Shown: positions 5,115-11,459 of the stretch, in pieces
How positions within the stretch are numbered: the first letter of the stretch is position 1
Layout: each line of letters opens with the position of its first letter
NCBI GenBank assembly: GCA_045603585.1
Contig: JAZUMK010000033.1
Coordinates: 1-11,459, forward strand
Source of the DNA: SFEL01 sp045603585
GTDB taxonomy: Bacteria; Bacillota; Clostridia; Christensenellales; CAG-138
Direction of reading: 5' to 3'
DNA: 11,459 nt
Made by a program: the position numbers and the translations under genes
The notes under the pieces: model-generated
Database searches by the model: none
Told to the model about the DNA's origin: nothing
Seen by the model: only the letters and a program-made list of their open reading frames with translations

Positions 5115-5816
5115 TTATTTTAAATTTACCACGCTGCCCAGCACTCCCGCCGCCTCCGCCGCGGCACGGGCAAGGCTGTCATCCCCCACTCTGTCCGGGC
5201 TGTGGGCGTCGCTGCCGATGATAAGCTGTGCTCCCTCATCAGCCGCCTGACGGAGCTGCTCAGCAGACATGGTGACGCGTGCACCGTTTATCTCCAGCTT
5301 TATTCCCAGCTCCTTTGCGCCTTTTGCAAGGGTGGGTATGCTGCTTTTCACATACAGGCCGGGATGGGCAAAGATGTCTATTTTGTATTTATCTCCCGCC
5401 TCAAGGAGGGCAAGGGCTGTCTTTTCAGGCTCTGATATGCCCAGATGCAGAGATTCCATATTGCGGCGGAATCCGAAAAAATCCGCTGCGGGTGCCCCCT
5501 TATGGAAGGCAAGCAGCCGCACATCAAAAATATCCATCATATCTTCAGGTATGTCGCATTTGCCGAACCCCGTAAGATTGGCTTCTATGCCCATGAGCAC
5601 CTGTATTTTATAGGCATATCTTCTGGCAAGGCGGTCAACCTCCGCCCTGAGGGCACGAAGCTTTTCACCCTTCACCCCAAAGAACATATGGCCGGGGCCG
5701 TGTTCGCTTATGGCGACGGTTTGCAGGCCGCAAGAAATAGCGGCAAGGACAATCTCCTCCGGAGTGCCCTTGCCGTGGCTGTAATATGTATGTGTATGAT
5801 AGTCCCGGCTGATCAT
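5115..5816 (-). CDS. PHP-domain metal-dependent phosphatase/phosphoesterase
   Basis: A 233-residue soluble protein of the polymerase-and-histidinol-phosphatase (PHP) family, of the YcdX-like type. Such proteins bind two or three metal ions and hydrolyse phosphoesters. Candidate ligands are His7 and His9 (DYHTH), His14, Glu38-His39 (SEHGPG), Glu78 (GIEAN), His105 (AFHKG), His151 (AHPGL), and Asp203 and His205 (GSDAHS). The complete ligand set suggests an active enzyme. The substrate is unknown: histidinol phosphatase is possible, but no histidine-synthesis genes are nearby. The ATG shares its A with the TGA of the upstream regulator (TGATG), so translation is coupled. That pairing with a phosphosugar-sensing type of regulator hints at a sugar-phosphate or related substrate. 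A bidirectional terminator follows. Confidence 0.9.
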   Translation of the reverse strand: MISRDYHTHTYYSHGKGTPEEIVLAAISCGLQTVAISEHGPGHMFFGVKGEKLRALRAEVDRLARRYAYKIQVLMGIEANLTGFGKCDIPEDMMDIFDVRLLAFHKGAPAADFFGFRRNMESLHLGISEPEKTALALLEAGDKYKIDIFAHPGLYVKSSIPTLAKGAKELGIKLEINGARVTMSAEQLRQAADEGAQLIIGSDAHSPDRVGDDSLARAAAEAAGVLGSVVNLK

Positions 5817-6607
5817 CAGCGCAGCTCAACGCCCTTGCGGGCCATGAGGGTAACCAGGGAAACCATAAGGGCCTGCATGCTGATGCTGGACTCTCTGCCG
5901 GTGATCTGCTTTACATCGTCCACACAGGAGGTGCAGAAGAATGCATCCGCCAGCATGGAAGCGGGAGAGTTGATGTAGTTGCTTACAAAGCAGGTGTAGC
6001 AGCCGTTGTTTCTGGCTGCCTTAAGGGCATCCATCACCATCTTGGTACGGCCGCTGTGGGAAACGCCGATGAATACATCATCGGGGCTGTAGCGGGATGC
6101 AAGGGCATCCATCAGCACAGGATTGCATACTGCGATCGCATCGCAGCCCATGGTCACCATCTGCATTGCAACTTCCTGAGCAATGACCGCGCTGTCATCA
6201 ACGCCCACCACGAAAATGCGTTTTGCTGCAACGCACTTATCTGCAAGCTCGGCAAGCTTGGTGCGGTTGGTGGCCTTGAGGGTATCCTCCAGAGCACGCA
6301 TGGAAGAAAGGAAAATCTTCTCTATCGCTGCCTCGTCGGTATCCTCGGCGGAAATGGGCTCGCTCTTGAGAGACTCAATGGAGGAGGAGCCGCTGGCCAG
6401 CGCTACGCGGAAATCAAGGAAGCCGCTGTAGCCCAGCTTCTTTGCAAGACGGGTAACGGAAGGTACGGATACTCCGGCGGCATCGGCGATCTCATTTATT
6501 ACCATGAGGGATGCGCGGGAGGGATTTTCCAGAATAAAATCAGCTACTTTGCGTTCTGCTGTGGGCAGATTGGAGTACGCCGACCTGATCTTCATTTTTG
6601 CAGGCAT
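5816..6607 (-). CDS. RpiR/MurR-family transcriptional regulator (HTH + SIS)
   Basis: A 263-residue DNA-binding regulator. The N-terminal RpiR-type helix-turn-helix spans about residues 1-77 (LPTAERKVADFIL, then INEIADAAGVSVPSVTRLA at 37-55). A SIS sugar-isomerase-like domain spans about 117-245 with the phosphosugar-binding motif SHSGRT at 183-188. Family members sense phosphorylated sugars or amino sugars and repress or activate nearby operons. An in-frame ATG exists at 6637, but the ATG at 6607 is chosen: AAGGAG (6620-6615) precedes it by seven bases, and the longer form would translate across that site and add MHFSSKRSKK, which is not typical of the family. It is first in an operon with the PHP phosphatase and divergent from nifJ. 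The effector and targets are unknown; autoregulation is likely. Confidence 0.92.
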   Translation of the reverse strand: MPAKMKIRSAYSNLPTAERKVADFILENPSRASLMVINEIADAAGVSVPSVTRLAKKLGYSGFLDFRVALASGSSSIESLKSEPISAEDTDEAAIEKIFLSSMRALEDTLKATNRTKLAELADKCVAAKRIFVVGVDDSAVIAQEVAMQMVTMGCDAIAVCNPVLMDALASRYSPDDVFIGVSHSGRTKMVMDALKAARNNGCYTCFVSNYINSPASMLADAFFCTSCVDDVKQITGRESSISMQALMVSLVTLMARKGVELR

Positions 6608-6656
6608 TTTTTTGCTCCTTTTGCTTGAGAAATGCATATATAATCACTATATATTA

Positions 6657-6698
6657 TCACAGCCTTAGATATATAAATATTATTACCAAACGCTGTGA
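6657..6698. promoter_or_regulatory. Candidate operator upstream of the RpiR-type gene
   Basis: TCACAGC (6657-6663) and its exact inverse GCTGTGA (6692-6698) are separated by 28 AT-rich bases. They lie 50-91 bases upstream of the regulator's start codon. Separation by about three helical turns would allow binding by a dimer of dimers. No family consensus was matched, so this is a weak call. Confidence 0.3.
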
Positions 6699-6890
6699 AT
6701 TGCAACCCTATTTTAGTAATTTCGTCAATTTTTTTTGTTTTTTTGCGAACAATTCTACCATATTTGTATGCAATAGCCCCCTGCTGTATACAGCCCCATA
6801 ACGGCTATTTATGCATCGCCCCAATCCAATAATTTCCGCTCATTTTTCATGGACAAAATCCCTTCTTTGCATGTCAAACAGCGCCATTCC

Positions 6891-6920
6891 TTGACACGGT
6901 TTATACGCAAGATATATAAT
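6891..6920 (+). promoter_or_regulatory. Strong sigma-A promoter of nifJ
   Basis: Both hexamers match consensus: TTGACA at 6891-6896 and TATAAT at 6915-6920, with an 18-base spacer. Transcription should start near 6927, leaving a leader of about 68 bases. Confidence 0.85.
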
Positions 6921-6994
6921 TAACCTGTATGTGTTTACCCATACAAACCGTATCTATTTACATCTTAAAATACATCTCAGGAGGACGTATCAAA

Positions 6995-9900
6995 ATGGCA
7001 AAAACCATGACCATCGATGGTAATACCGCTGCTGCGCACGTTGCATATGCATTCAGCGACGTGGCTGCGATATATCCCATCACCCCTTCTTCCCCCATGG
7101 CGGAAGTTGCGGACGACTGGGCAGCAAACGGCCGTGTTAACCTTTTTGGCCAGAAGGTTAAGATCGCCGAGATGCAGTCCGAAGCAGGCGCCGCAGGCGC
7201 AGTGCACGGCTCTCTGAAGGCCGGTGCCCTTACCACCACCTTTACCGCTTCCCAGGGTCTGCTGCTGATGATCCCCAATATGTACAAGATCGCAGGCGAA
7301 CAGCTGCCCGGCGTATTCCATGTATCCGCTCGTGCTCTGGCTTACCATGCCCTCTCCATATTCGGCGACCACAGCGACGTTATGGGTACCCGTCAGACCG
7401 GCTTTGCAATGCTTGCCTCTGCTTCCGTTCAGGAAGTTATGGACCTTGCTCTGGTCACCCATCTTTCCGCCATTAAGTCCAGCATCCCCTTCGTACACTT
7501 CTTTGACGGCTTCCGTACCTCCCACGAAGTACAGAAGGTAGAAGCCATCGATTACGAAGACATGGGCAAGATGCTCGACTTCGACGCTGTTAAGAAGTTC
7601 CGTGAGCGCGCTCTCAACCCCGAGCATCCTCACCTTGCCGGCTCCGCCCAGAACCCTGACATCTACTTCCAGGGCCGCGAAGCTGCCAATAAGCTCTACC
7701 TCGACCTGCCCGACATCGTTCAGGATTACATGGACCAGGTAAGCGCTCTTACCGGCCGCAAGTACAACCTGTATGATTACGTTGGCGCTGCCGACGCCGA
7801 GAACGTTATCGTTATCATGGGCAGCGGCGCAGACGTAGTAGAAGAGACCATCAACCACCTGAACGCCAAGGGCGCCAAGCTGGGCCTGCTGAAGGTTCGC
7901 CTGTATCGTCCCTTCCCCGCCGACAGGTTCGTTGCCGCTCTCCCCGCTTCCGTAAAGAAGATCGCCGTACTGGACCGCACCAAGGAATCCGGTTCTCTGG
8001 GCGAGCCCCTCTATCAGGACGTTGTAAATGCGCTGTTTGAAACCGGCCGCGGCGACGTTAAGGTAGTAGGCGGCCGTTACGGCCTGGGCTCCAAGGAGTT
8101 CACCCCCTCCATGGTAAAGGCTGTTTACGACAACCTTGACGGCGAAATGAAGAACCACTTCACCGTAGGTATCGTAGATGACGTGACCTTCACCTCCCTT
8201 GAGGTCAAGGAACAGGTCAACGCTGCCCCCGAGGGCACCATCGCCTGCAAGTTCTACGGCCTTGGTTCCGACGGTACCGTTGGCGCCAACAAGAACTCCA
8301 TCAAGATCATCGGCGACCATACCGATATGTTCGCACAGGGCTACTTCTCCTATGACTCCAAGAAGTCCGGCGGCCTTACCGTAAGCCATCTGCGCTTTGG
8401 CAAGACCCCCATCCAGAGCCCCTACCTCATCGACGCAGCCGACTTCGTAGCCTGCCACAACTCCTCCTATGTCACCAAGTACGATATGCTTGAAGGCATC
8501 AAGGAAGGCGGCGTATTCCTTCTGAACTCCCCCTGGAGCCTTGAGGAAATGGAAGCCGAACTGCCCGCATCCATGAAGAACGCCATCGCTCAGAAGAAGG
8601 TCAAGTTCTACAACATGGACGGCATCAAGATCGCCCGCGAAGTAGGCATGGGCAACCGCATCAACACCGTTATGCAGGCCGCCTTCTTCGTACTGGCAAA
8701 CGTAATCCCCGCTGCCGAGGCCATCGACTACATGAAGGCCGCTGCCAAGAAGTCCTACGCCAAGAAGGGTGACGAAGTTGTTCAGAAGAACTACGCCGCC
8801 ATCGACGCCGGCGCAAACGGCTTTGTAGAGGTCAAGTATCCCGAATCCTGGGCTACCACCACCGAGGGCAAGGTAGTTGTTGACGTTACCGATGATCCTT
8901 ACTTCAAGGACTTCATCAAGCCCGTACTGGCTCAGAACGGCGACAAGCTGCCCGTTTCCAAGCTGGCTCCCGACGGATGCGTTCCCACCGCCACCACCAA
9001 GTATGAGAAGCGCGGTATCGCCGTTGAAGTTCCCGTATGGAACCCCGACGCCTGCATCCAGTGCAACCAGTGCTCCATGGTTTGCCCCCATGCCGCCATC
9101 CGTCCCTTCCTTGTAAAGGAAGAGACCGAAGTACCCTTCGCCACCAAGGCTGCCACCGGTAAGGAATTTGCCGGCTATAAGTTCCGCATGCAGGTAAGCC
9201 CCCTTGACTGCTCCGGCTGCGGCAACTGCGCTGACATCTGCCCCGCCAAGGCAAAGGGCGCCCTCACCATGACCGCTCTGGCCGAGGTTGACGAAGTTGA
9301 ACACGCCAACTGGAACTACTGCCTTGATCTGCCCGAAGCAGAGGTAGAGTTCAATCCCAATACCGTTAAGAACAGCCAGTTCCTCCAGCCCCTGTTTGAG
9401 TTCTCCGGCGCCTGCGCAGGCTGCGGCGAAACTCCCTATGTAAAGCTGGTAACCCAGCTCTTCGGCGACAGGATGATGGTTGCCAACGCCACCGGCTGCT
9501 CCTCCATCTACGGCGGCTCCGCCCCCACCGTTCCCTATTCCGTAAACAAGAAGGGCCACGGTCCCGCTTGGGCAAACAGCCTCTTCGAGGATAACGCCGA
9601 GTTCGGCTTCGGTATGAATCTGGCTACCGCTCAGCGCCGCGCCAAGCTGGCCGACGTTGTAAAGGCACTGGCCGAGAAGACCGACAAGGAAGACGTAAAG
9701 GCCGCCGCCAACGAGTGGCTGGAGAACATGAACTGCGCCAAGGGTTCCCGCGAGGCCGGCAACAAGCTGGTTGCTGCCCTTGAAGCATGCTGCTGCGATT
9801 GCTGCGAGAAGAAGGAAATCCTCTCCATGAAGGATCTGCTCACCAAGAAGAGCCAGTGGATCTTCGGCGGCGACGGCTGGGCATACGACATCGGCTACGG

Positions 9901-10492
9901 CGGACTTGACCACGTTCTGGCCATGAACGAGGATGTAAACGTTCTGGTAATGGATACCGAAGTTTACTCCAACACCGGCGGACAGTCCTCCAAGGCTACC
10001 CCCACCGGCCCCATCGCCAAGTTTGCTGCTGCCGGTAAGCGCACCAGCAAGAAGGATCTGGGCATGATGGCCATGAGCTATGGCTATGTATACGTAGCCA
10101 AGGTCTGCATGGGCGCTGACAAGAACCAGCTGATGAAGGCTATCACCGAGGCTGAGGCCTATCCCGGACCCTCCCTCATCATCGCCTACGCTCCCTGCAT
10201 CAACCACGGCATCAACATGAGCAAGTCTCAGGAAGAAGCCAAGAAGGCAGTTGAGGCCGGCTACTGGCCTCTGTACAGGTACAACCCCCTCCTGGCCAAG
10301 GAAGGCAAGAACCCCTTCATCCTGGACAGCAAGCCCGCCAAGAGCGAGTACAAGGACTTCATCATGGGCGAAGTACGCTATGCTTCCCTCAAGAAGATGT
10401 TCCCCGAGGTTGCCGAAGAGCTGTTCGACAGGGCAGAGCAGGAAGCCAAGGACAAGTACGAATACTACAAGAAGCTCAACGACATGGAATAA
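6995..10492 (+). CDS. nifJ: Pyruvate:ferredoxin (flavodoxin) oxidoreductase, single-chain
   Basis: A 1165-residue cytoplasmic enzyme that converts pyruvate and CoA to acetyl-CoA, CO2 and reduced ferredoxin using thiamine pyrophosphate. Domain I has YPITPSSPMAE (Thr30), Glu63 and Arg113, the expected pyruvate-site residues. A domain near 415-625 carries FYGLGSDGTVGANKNS. Two [4Fe-4S] motifs lie at Cys687/690/693/697 and Cys739/742/745/749. The third cluster uses Cys807, Cys810, Cys835 and Cys1068. The thiamine site is GGDGWAYDIG (958-967) plus NTGGQSS (993-999). Length fits clostridial enzymes. The ATG at 6995 follows AGGAGGA by nine bases; an earlier in-frame ATG at 6929 is almost at the predicted transcription start. 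Odd: a CCCDCC run at 932-937. Strong codon bias and a consensus promoter suggest high expression. Monocistronic. Confidence 0.97.
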   Translation: MAKTMTIDGNTAAAHVAYAFSDVAAIYPITPSSPMAEVADDWAANGRVNLFGQKVKIAEMQSEAGAAGAVHGSLKAGALTTTFTASQGLLLMIPNMYKIAGEQLPGVFHVSARALAYHALSIFGDHSDVMGTRQTGFAMLASASVQEVMDLALVTHLSAIKSSIPFVHFFDGFRTSHEVQKVEAIDYEDMGKMLDFDAVKKFRERALNPEHPHLAGSAQNPDIYFQGREAANKLYLDLPDIVQDYMDQVSALTGRKYNLYDYVGAADAENVIVIMGSGADVVEETINHLNAKGAKLGLLKVRLYRPFPADRFVAALPASVKKIAVLDRTKESGSLGEPLYQDVVNALFETGRGDVKVVGGRYGLGSKEFTPSMVKAVYDNLDGEMKNHFTVGIVDDVTFTSLEVKEQVNAAPEGTIACKFYGLGSDGTVGANKNSIKIIGDHTDMFAQGYFSYDSKKSGGLTVSHLRFGKTPIQSPYLIDAADFVACHNSSYVTKYDMLEGIKEGGVFLLNSPWSLEEMEAELPASMKNAIAQKKVKFYNMDGIKIAREVGMGNRINTVMQAAFFVLANVIPAAEAIDYMKAAAKKSYAKKGDEVVQKNYAAIDAGANGFVEVKYPESWATTTEGKVVVDVTDDPYFKDFIKPVLAQNGDKLPVSKLAPDGCVPTATTKYEKRGIAVEVPVWNPDACIQCNQCSMVCPHAAIRPFLVKEETEVPFATKAATGKEFAGYKFRMQVSPLDCSGCGNCADICPAKAKGALTMTALAEVDEVEHANWNYCLDLPEAEVEFNPNTVKNSQFLQPLFEFSGACAGCGETPYVKLVTQLFGDRMMVANATGCSSIYGGSAPTVPYSVNKKGHGPAWANSLFEDNAEFGFGMNLATAQRRAKLADVVKALAEKTDKEDVKAAANEWLENMNCAKGSREAGNKLVAALEACCCDCCEKKEILSMKDLLTKKSQWIFGGDGWAYDIGYGGLDHVLAMNEDVNVLVMDTEVYSNTGGQSSKATPTGPIAKFAAAGKRTSKKDLGMMAMSYGYVYVAKVCMGADKNQLMKAITEAEAYPGPSLIIAYAPCINHGINMSKSQEEAKKAVEAGYWPLYRYNPLLAKEGKNPFILDSKPAKSEYKDFIMGEVRYASLKKMFPEVAEELFDRAEQEAKDKYEYYKKLNDME

Positions 10493-10506
10493 TTTCCTGT
10501 CAGCAC

Positions 10507-10540
10507 AAAGCCCCGGAGCGATCCGGGGCTTTTGATTTAT
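10507..10540 (+). terminator. Rho-independent terminator of nifJ
   Basis: Arm AAAGCCCCGGA (10507-10517) pairs fully with 10522-10532 around a GCGA (GNRA-type) loop, followed by T-rich bases to 10540. It lies 14 bases after the stop. Confidence 0.88.
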
Positions 10541-10544
10541 ATCA

Positions 10545-10741
10545 GTGGAAAACAGAGCATTTCCACGGAGGATAAGTATCCGTACCCGCCGTCCTTCAAA
10601 GAATCTTTCCTTGCAAAAAAGATGTATATGCTATCATAATACAGCGCTCTGCATTGATTTTTTCCGCAAAAGCGCGGAATTTTGCCCCACCCGACAGTCT
10701 TCGCCGTCAGGCGAAGATACCTTGAAAGGGCGGCGGGTGGG
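10545..10741. repeat. Structured intergenic element with nested hairpins
   Basis: GTGGAAA (10545-10551) pairs with 10560-10566. TTCCGC (10662-10667) pairs with 10674-10679. CCCACCCG (10686-10693) pairs with CGGGTGGG (10734-10741), enclosing a perfect 8-bp hairpin, TCTTCGCC (10698-10705) with 10710-10717 around GTCA. The nested arrangement suggests a folded RNA or a small dispersed repeat. It lies outside both flanking transcripts as bounded by their terminators. Confidence 0.45.
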
Positions 10742-10781
10742 TATAGATAATAATCCCCCGTCAAACTCCTTCAAACCATAC

Positions 10782-10809
10782 AAAAAACCCAGCAGAAACC
10801 TGCCGGGCT
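10782..10809 (-). terminator. Rho-independent terminator of the rubredoxin gene
   Basis: On the minus strand CCCGGCAG pairs with CTGCTGGG (one G-T pair) around GTTT and is followed by TTTTTT. It starts about 18 bases after the rubredoxin stop codon and closes the ferritin-rubredoxin unit. Confidence 0.9.
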
Positions 10810-10826
10810 GTGTTTGGTTTGCTATA

Positions 10827-10982
10827 TTATTCAGCGCTGAAGTTATCCTTGCCTACTGCGCAGAGGGGGCATACGAAATCTTCGGGAACATCTTCCCACT
10901 TGGTGCCGGGAGCGATGCCGCCATCGGCATAGCCTTCAGCCTCGTCATAGATCCAGCCACATACATCGCATACGTACTTCAT
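10827..10982 (-). CDS. Rubredoxin
   Basis: A 51-residue cytoplasmic electron carrier that holds one iron in a Cys4 site. The protein begins MKYVCDVCGWIYDEAEG and contains PGTKWEDVPEDFVCPLC. The ligands are Cys5, Cys8, Cys38 and Cys41, and the aromatic and acidic residues typical of clostridial rubredoxins are present (Tyr12, Trp29, Phe36). Length and motif spacing fit the family closely. The ATG follows AAAGGAGA on the minus strand by nine bases. It lies 60 bases downstream of the ferritin stop with no terminator between, and a strong terminator follows, so ferritin and rubredoxin probably share a transcript. Rubredoxins pass electrons to oxygen- or peroxide-reducing proteins and, in at least one Desulfovibrio, to a bacterioferritin. 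The role here is inferred from context. Confidence 0.96.
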   Translation of the reverse strand: MKYVCDVCGWIYDEAEGYADGGIAPGTKWEDVPEDFVCPLCAVGKDNFSAE

Positions 10983-11042
10983 TGTCAGTTTCTCCTTTTC
11001 TTATTTCTTTTTTGATTATATTTTGCGTTTTTTTATTTTAGT

Positions 11043-11459
11043 TTAGAGCACCAGAGAGGGAGCGGCATATACCCTTGCGCCCAGCTCCTGATCCAGCATG
11101 TACAAACTCTTGGGGTCATCTCCGAAGAGAGCAAATTTCTTTATCAGGTTATCCGCATTGGTCTCTTCCTCTCCCTGTTCCTTAACGAACCAGTCAAGGA
11201 ACTGCATGGTACGGAAGTCCTTTATGCTGTAGGCCGCATCGTAGATGGTATGGATAAGCTGAGTAACGTACTGCTCATGCTTGAGGCCCTCATCCAGCAC
11301 TGCCTTGGCGCTTACAAGCTCCACGGCGGGCTTATCGATAGCTTCCAGCTTTGCCATTACGCCGTTATTCTGCAGATACTGCACGAACAGCATCGCATGG
11401 TCGCGCTCTTCCTGAGCCTGTATCCTGTACCAGTTGCCGAATCCGTCCAGACCCTGATC
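11043..11459 (-). CDS. Non-haem ferritin, C-terminal part (5' end outside window)
   Basis: The visible 138 residues are a ferritin four-helix-bundle subunit that oxidises Fe(II) and stores iron inside a 24-subunit shell in the cytoplasm. Ferroxidase-site residues are visible in AQEERDHA (Glu and His, equivalent to E. coli FtnA E50 and H53), in KHEQYVTQLI (E94 equivalent), and in FLDWFVKEQGEEE (E126/Q127 and the following glutamates). The first helix, with the earliest Glu ligand, lies outside the window; about 35 residues are missing compared with the usual 165-175. The end SLYMLDQELGAR is characteristic of this family. It is probably the first gene of a unit with rubredoxin downstream. Its promoter and any Fur or PerR site would lie beyond the right edge. 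A minus-strand TATAAT lies in the gap at 11020-11015 but lacks a good -35, so an internal promoter is doubtful. Confidence 0.95.
   Translation of the reverse strand, partial: DQGLDGFGNWYRIQAQEERDHAMLFVQYLQNNGVMAKLEAIDKPAVELVSAKAVLDEGLKHEQYVTQLIHTIYDAAYSIKDFRTMQFLDWFVKEQGEEETNADNLIKKFALFGDDPKSLYMLDQELGARVYAAPSLVL

Larger units (their letters stand above)
6608..6994. other. Divergent intergenic region between the regulator operon and nifJ
   Basis: These 387 bases hold no credible gene. The left part (6632-6700) is very AT-rich and should contain the minus-strand promoter of the regulator, but I find no convincing pair of hexamers. A 7-base inverted pair, TCACAGC (6657-6663) and GCTGTGA (6692-6698), could be an operator. 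Two T-runs lie at about 6730-6746. The right part contains the nifJ promoter (6891-6920), a short 5' stem-loop (6926-6945) and the AGGAGGA site (6979-6985). Nothing else was recognised between 6747 and 6890. Confidence 0.75.
10493..10826. other. Intergenic region between nifJ and the rubredoxin gene (convergent)
   Basis: These 334 bases hold no credible gene. They contain the nifJ terminator, a group of inverted repeats (10545-10741) with no assigned role, and the rubredoxin terminator on the minus strand (10782-10809). A TATAGATAATAATCCCCC stretch at 10742-10759 follows the repeats. Confidence 0.75.

Noticed and set aside
6608..6637. Earlier in-frame ATG for the RpiR-type gene at 6637
   Set aside because: The extension would read across the AAGGAG site that serves the ATG at 6607, and the added residues are not family-like.
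6929..6994. Earlier in-frame ATG for nifJ at 6929
   Set aside because: It falls about two bases after the predicted transcription start and has no ribosome site. The ATG at 6995 has AGGAGGA at ideal spacing and gives the family N-terminus.
6977..10207. 1076-codon open frame on the minus strand opposite nifJ
   Set aside because: It is an artefact of codon bias: there is no recognisable domain, composition is skewed to Gly, Val and Ala, and the plus strand encodes an unmistakable pyruvate oxidoreductase.
10545..11015. 156-codon plus-strand frame across the nifJ-rubredoxin gap
   Set aside because: It runs through the hairpin element and the terminator and lies antisense to rubredoxin, which has all four Cys ligands. 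No ribosome site or homology was seen.

Overview
The window looks like ordinary chromosome of an anaerobic, probably endospore-forming member of the Clostridia (Firmicutes). The evidence is a five-domain pyruvate:ferredoxin oxidoreductase, rubredoxin and non-haem ferritin, the sporulation pair spmA-spmB, strong AGGAGG ribosome sites, and sigma-A-like promoters. Genus cannot be fixed from the sequence; a gut Oscillospiraceae-like relative is only a guess. I see no mobile element, phage gene, CRISPR array, tRNA or rRNA.

Layout. The left part (1-2231) holds two tandem, closely related neurotransmitter:sodium symporter (NSS) genes. The first is cut by the window edge. The second is complete, and each ends in a UUCG-loop terminator. 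A monocistronic HD-domain hydrolase follows (2332-2901). Next comes a 344-base gene-free stretch packed with perfect inverted repeats. Then spmA and spmB overlap as ATGA (3246-4306), and comB follows under its own promoter (4366-5073), with a bidirectional terminator after it.

On the minus strand, an RpiR/MurR-type regulator and a PHP-domain metal phosphatase form a translationally coupled pair (6607-5115). Divergent from them, behind a good promoter (TTGACA, 18 bases, TATAAT), is nifJ (6995-10492). The right end carries, on the minus strand, a partial ferritin gene followed 60 bases later by a 51-residue rubredoxin gene (10982-10827) and its terminator.

How the genes fit together. The NSS pair and nifJ show the strongest codon bias (Lys AAG, Ile ATC, Phe TTC, Val GTA/GTT), which fits a highly expressed amino-acid-uptake and pyruvate-oxidation metabolism. 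Ferritin and rubredoxin suggest iron storage and redox handling. SpmA/SpmB with ComB suggests a spore theme, because sulfolactate, the product of ComB, is a known spore constituent in Bacillus subtilis. That link is inference.

Nothing here is clearly a new system. The best leads are the covarying hairpin pair after the HD gene, a cysteine cluster inside nifJ, comB beside spmAB, and the ferritin-rubredoxin operon.
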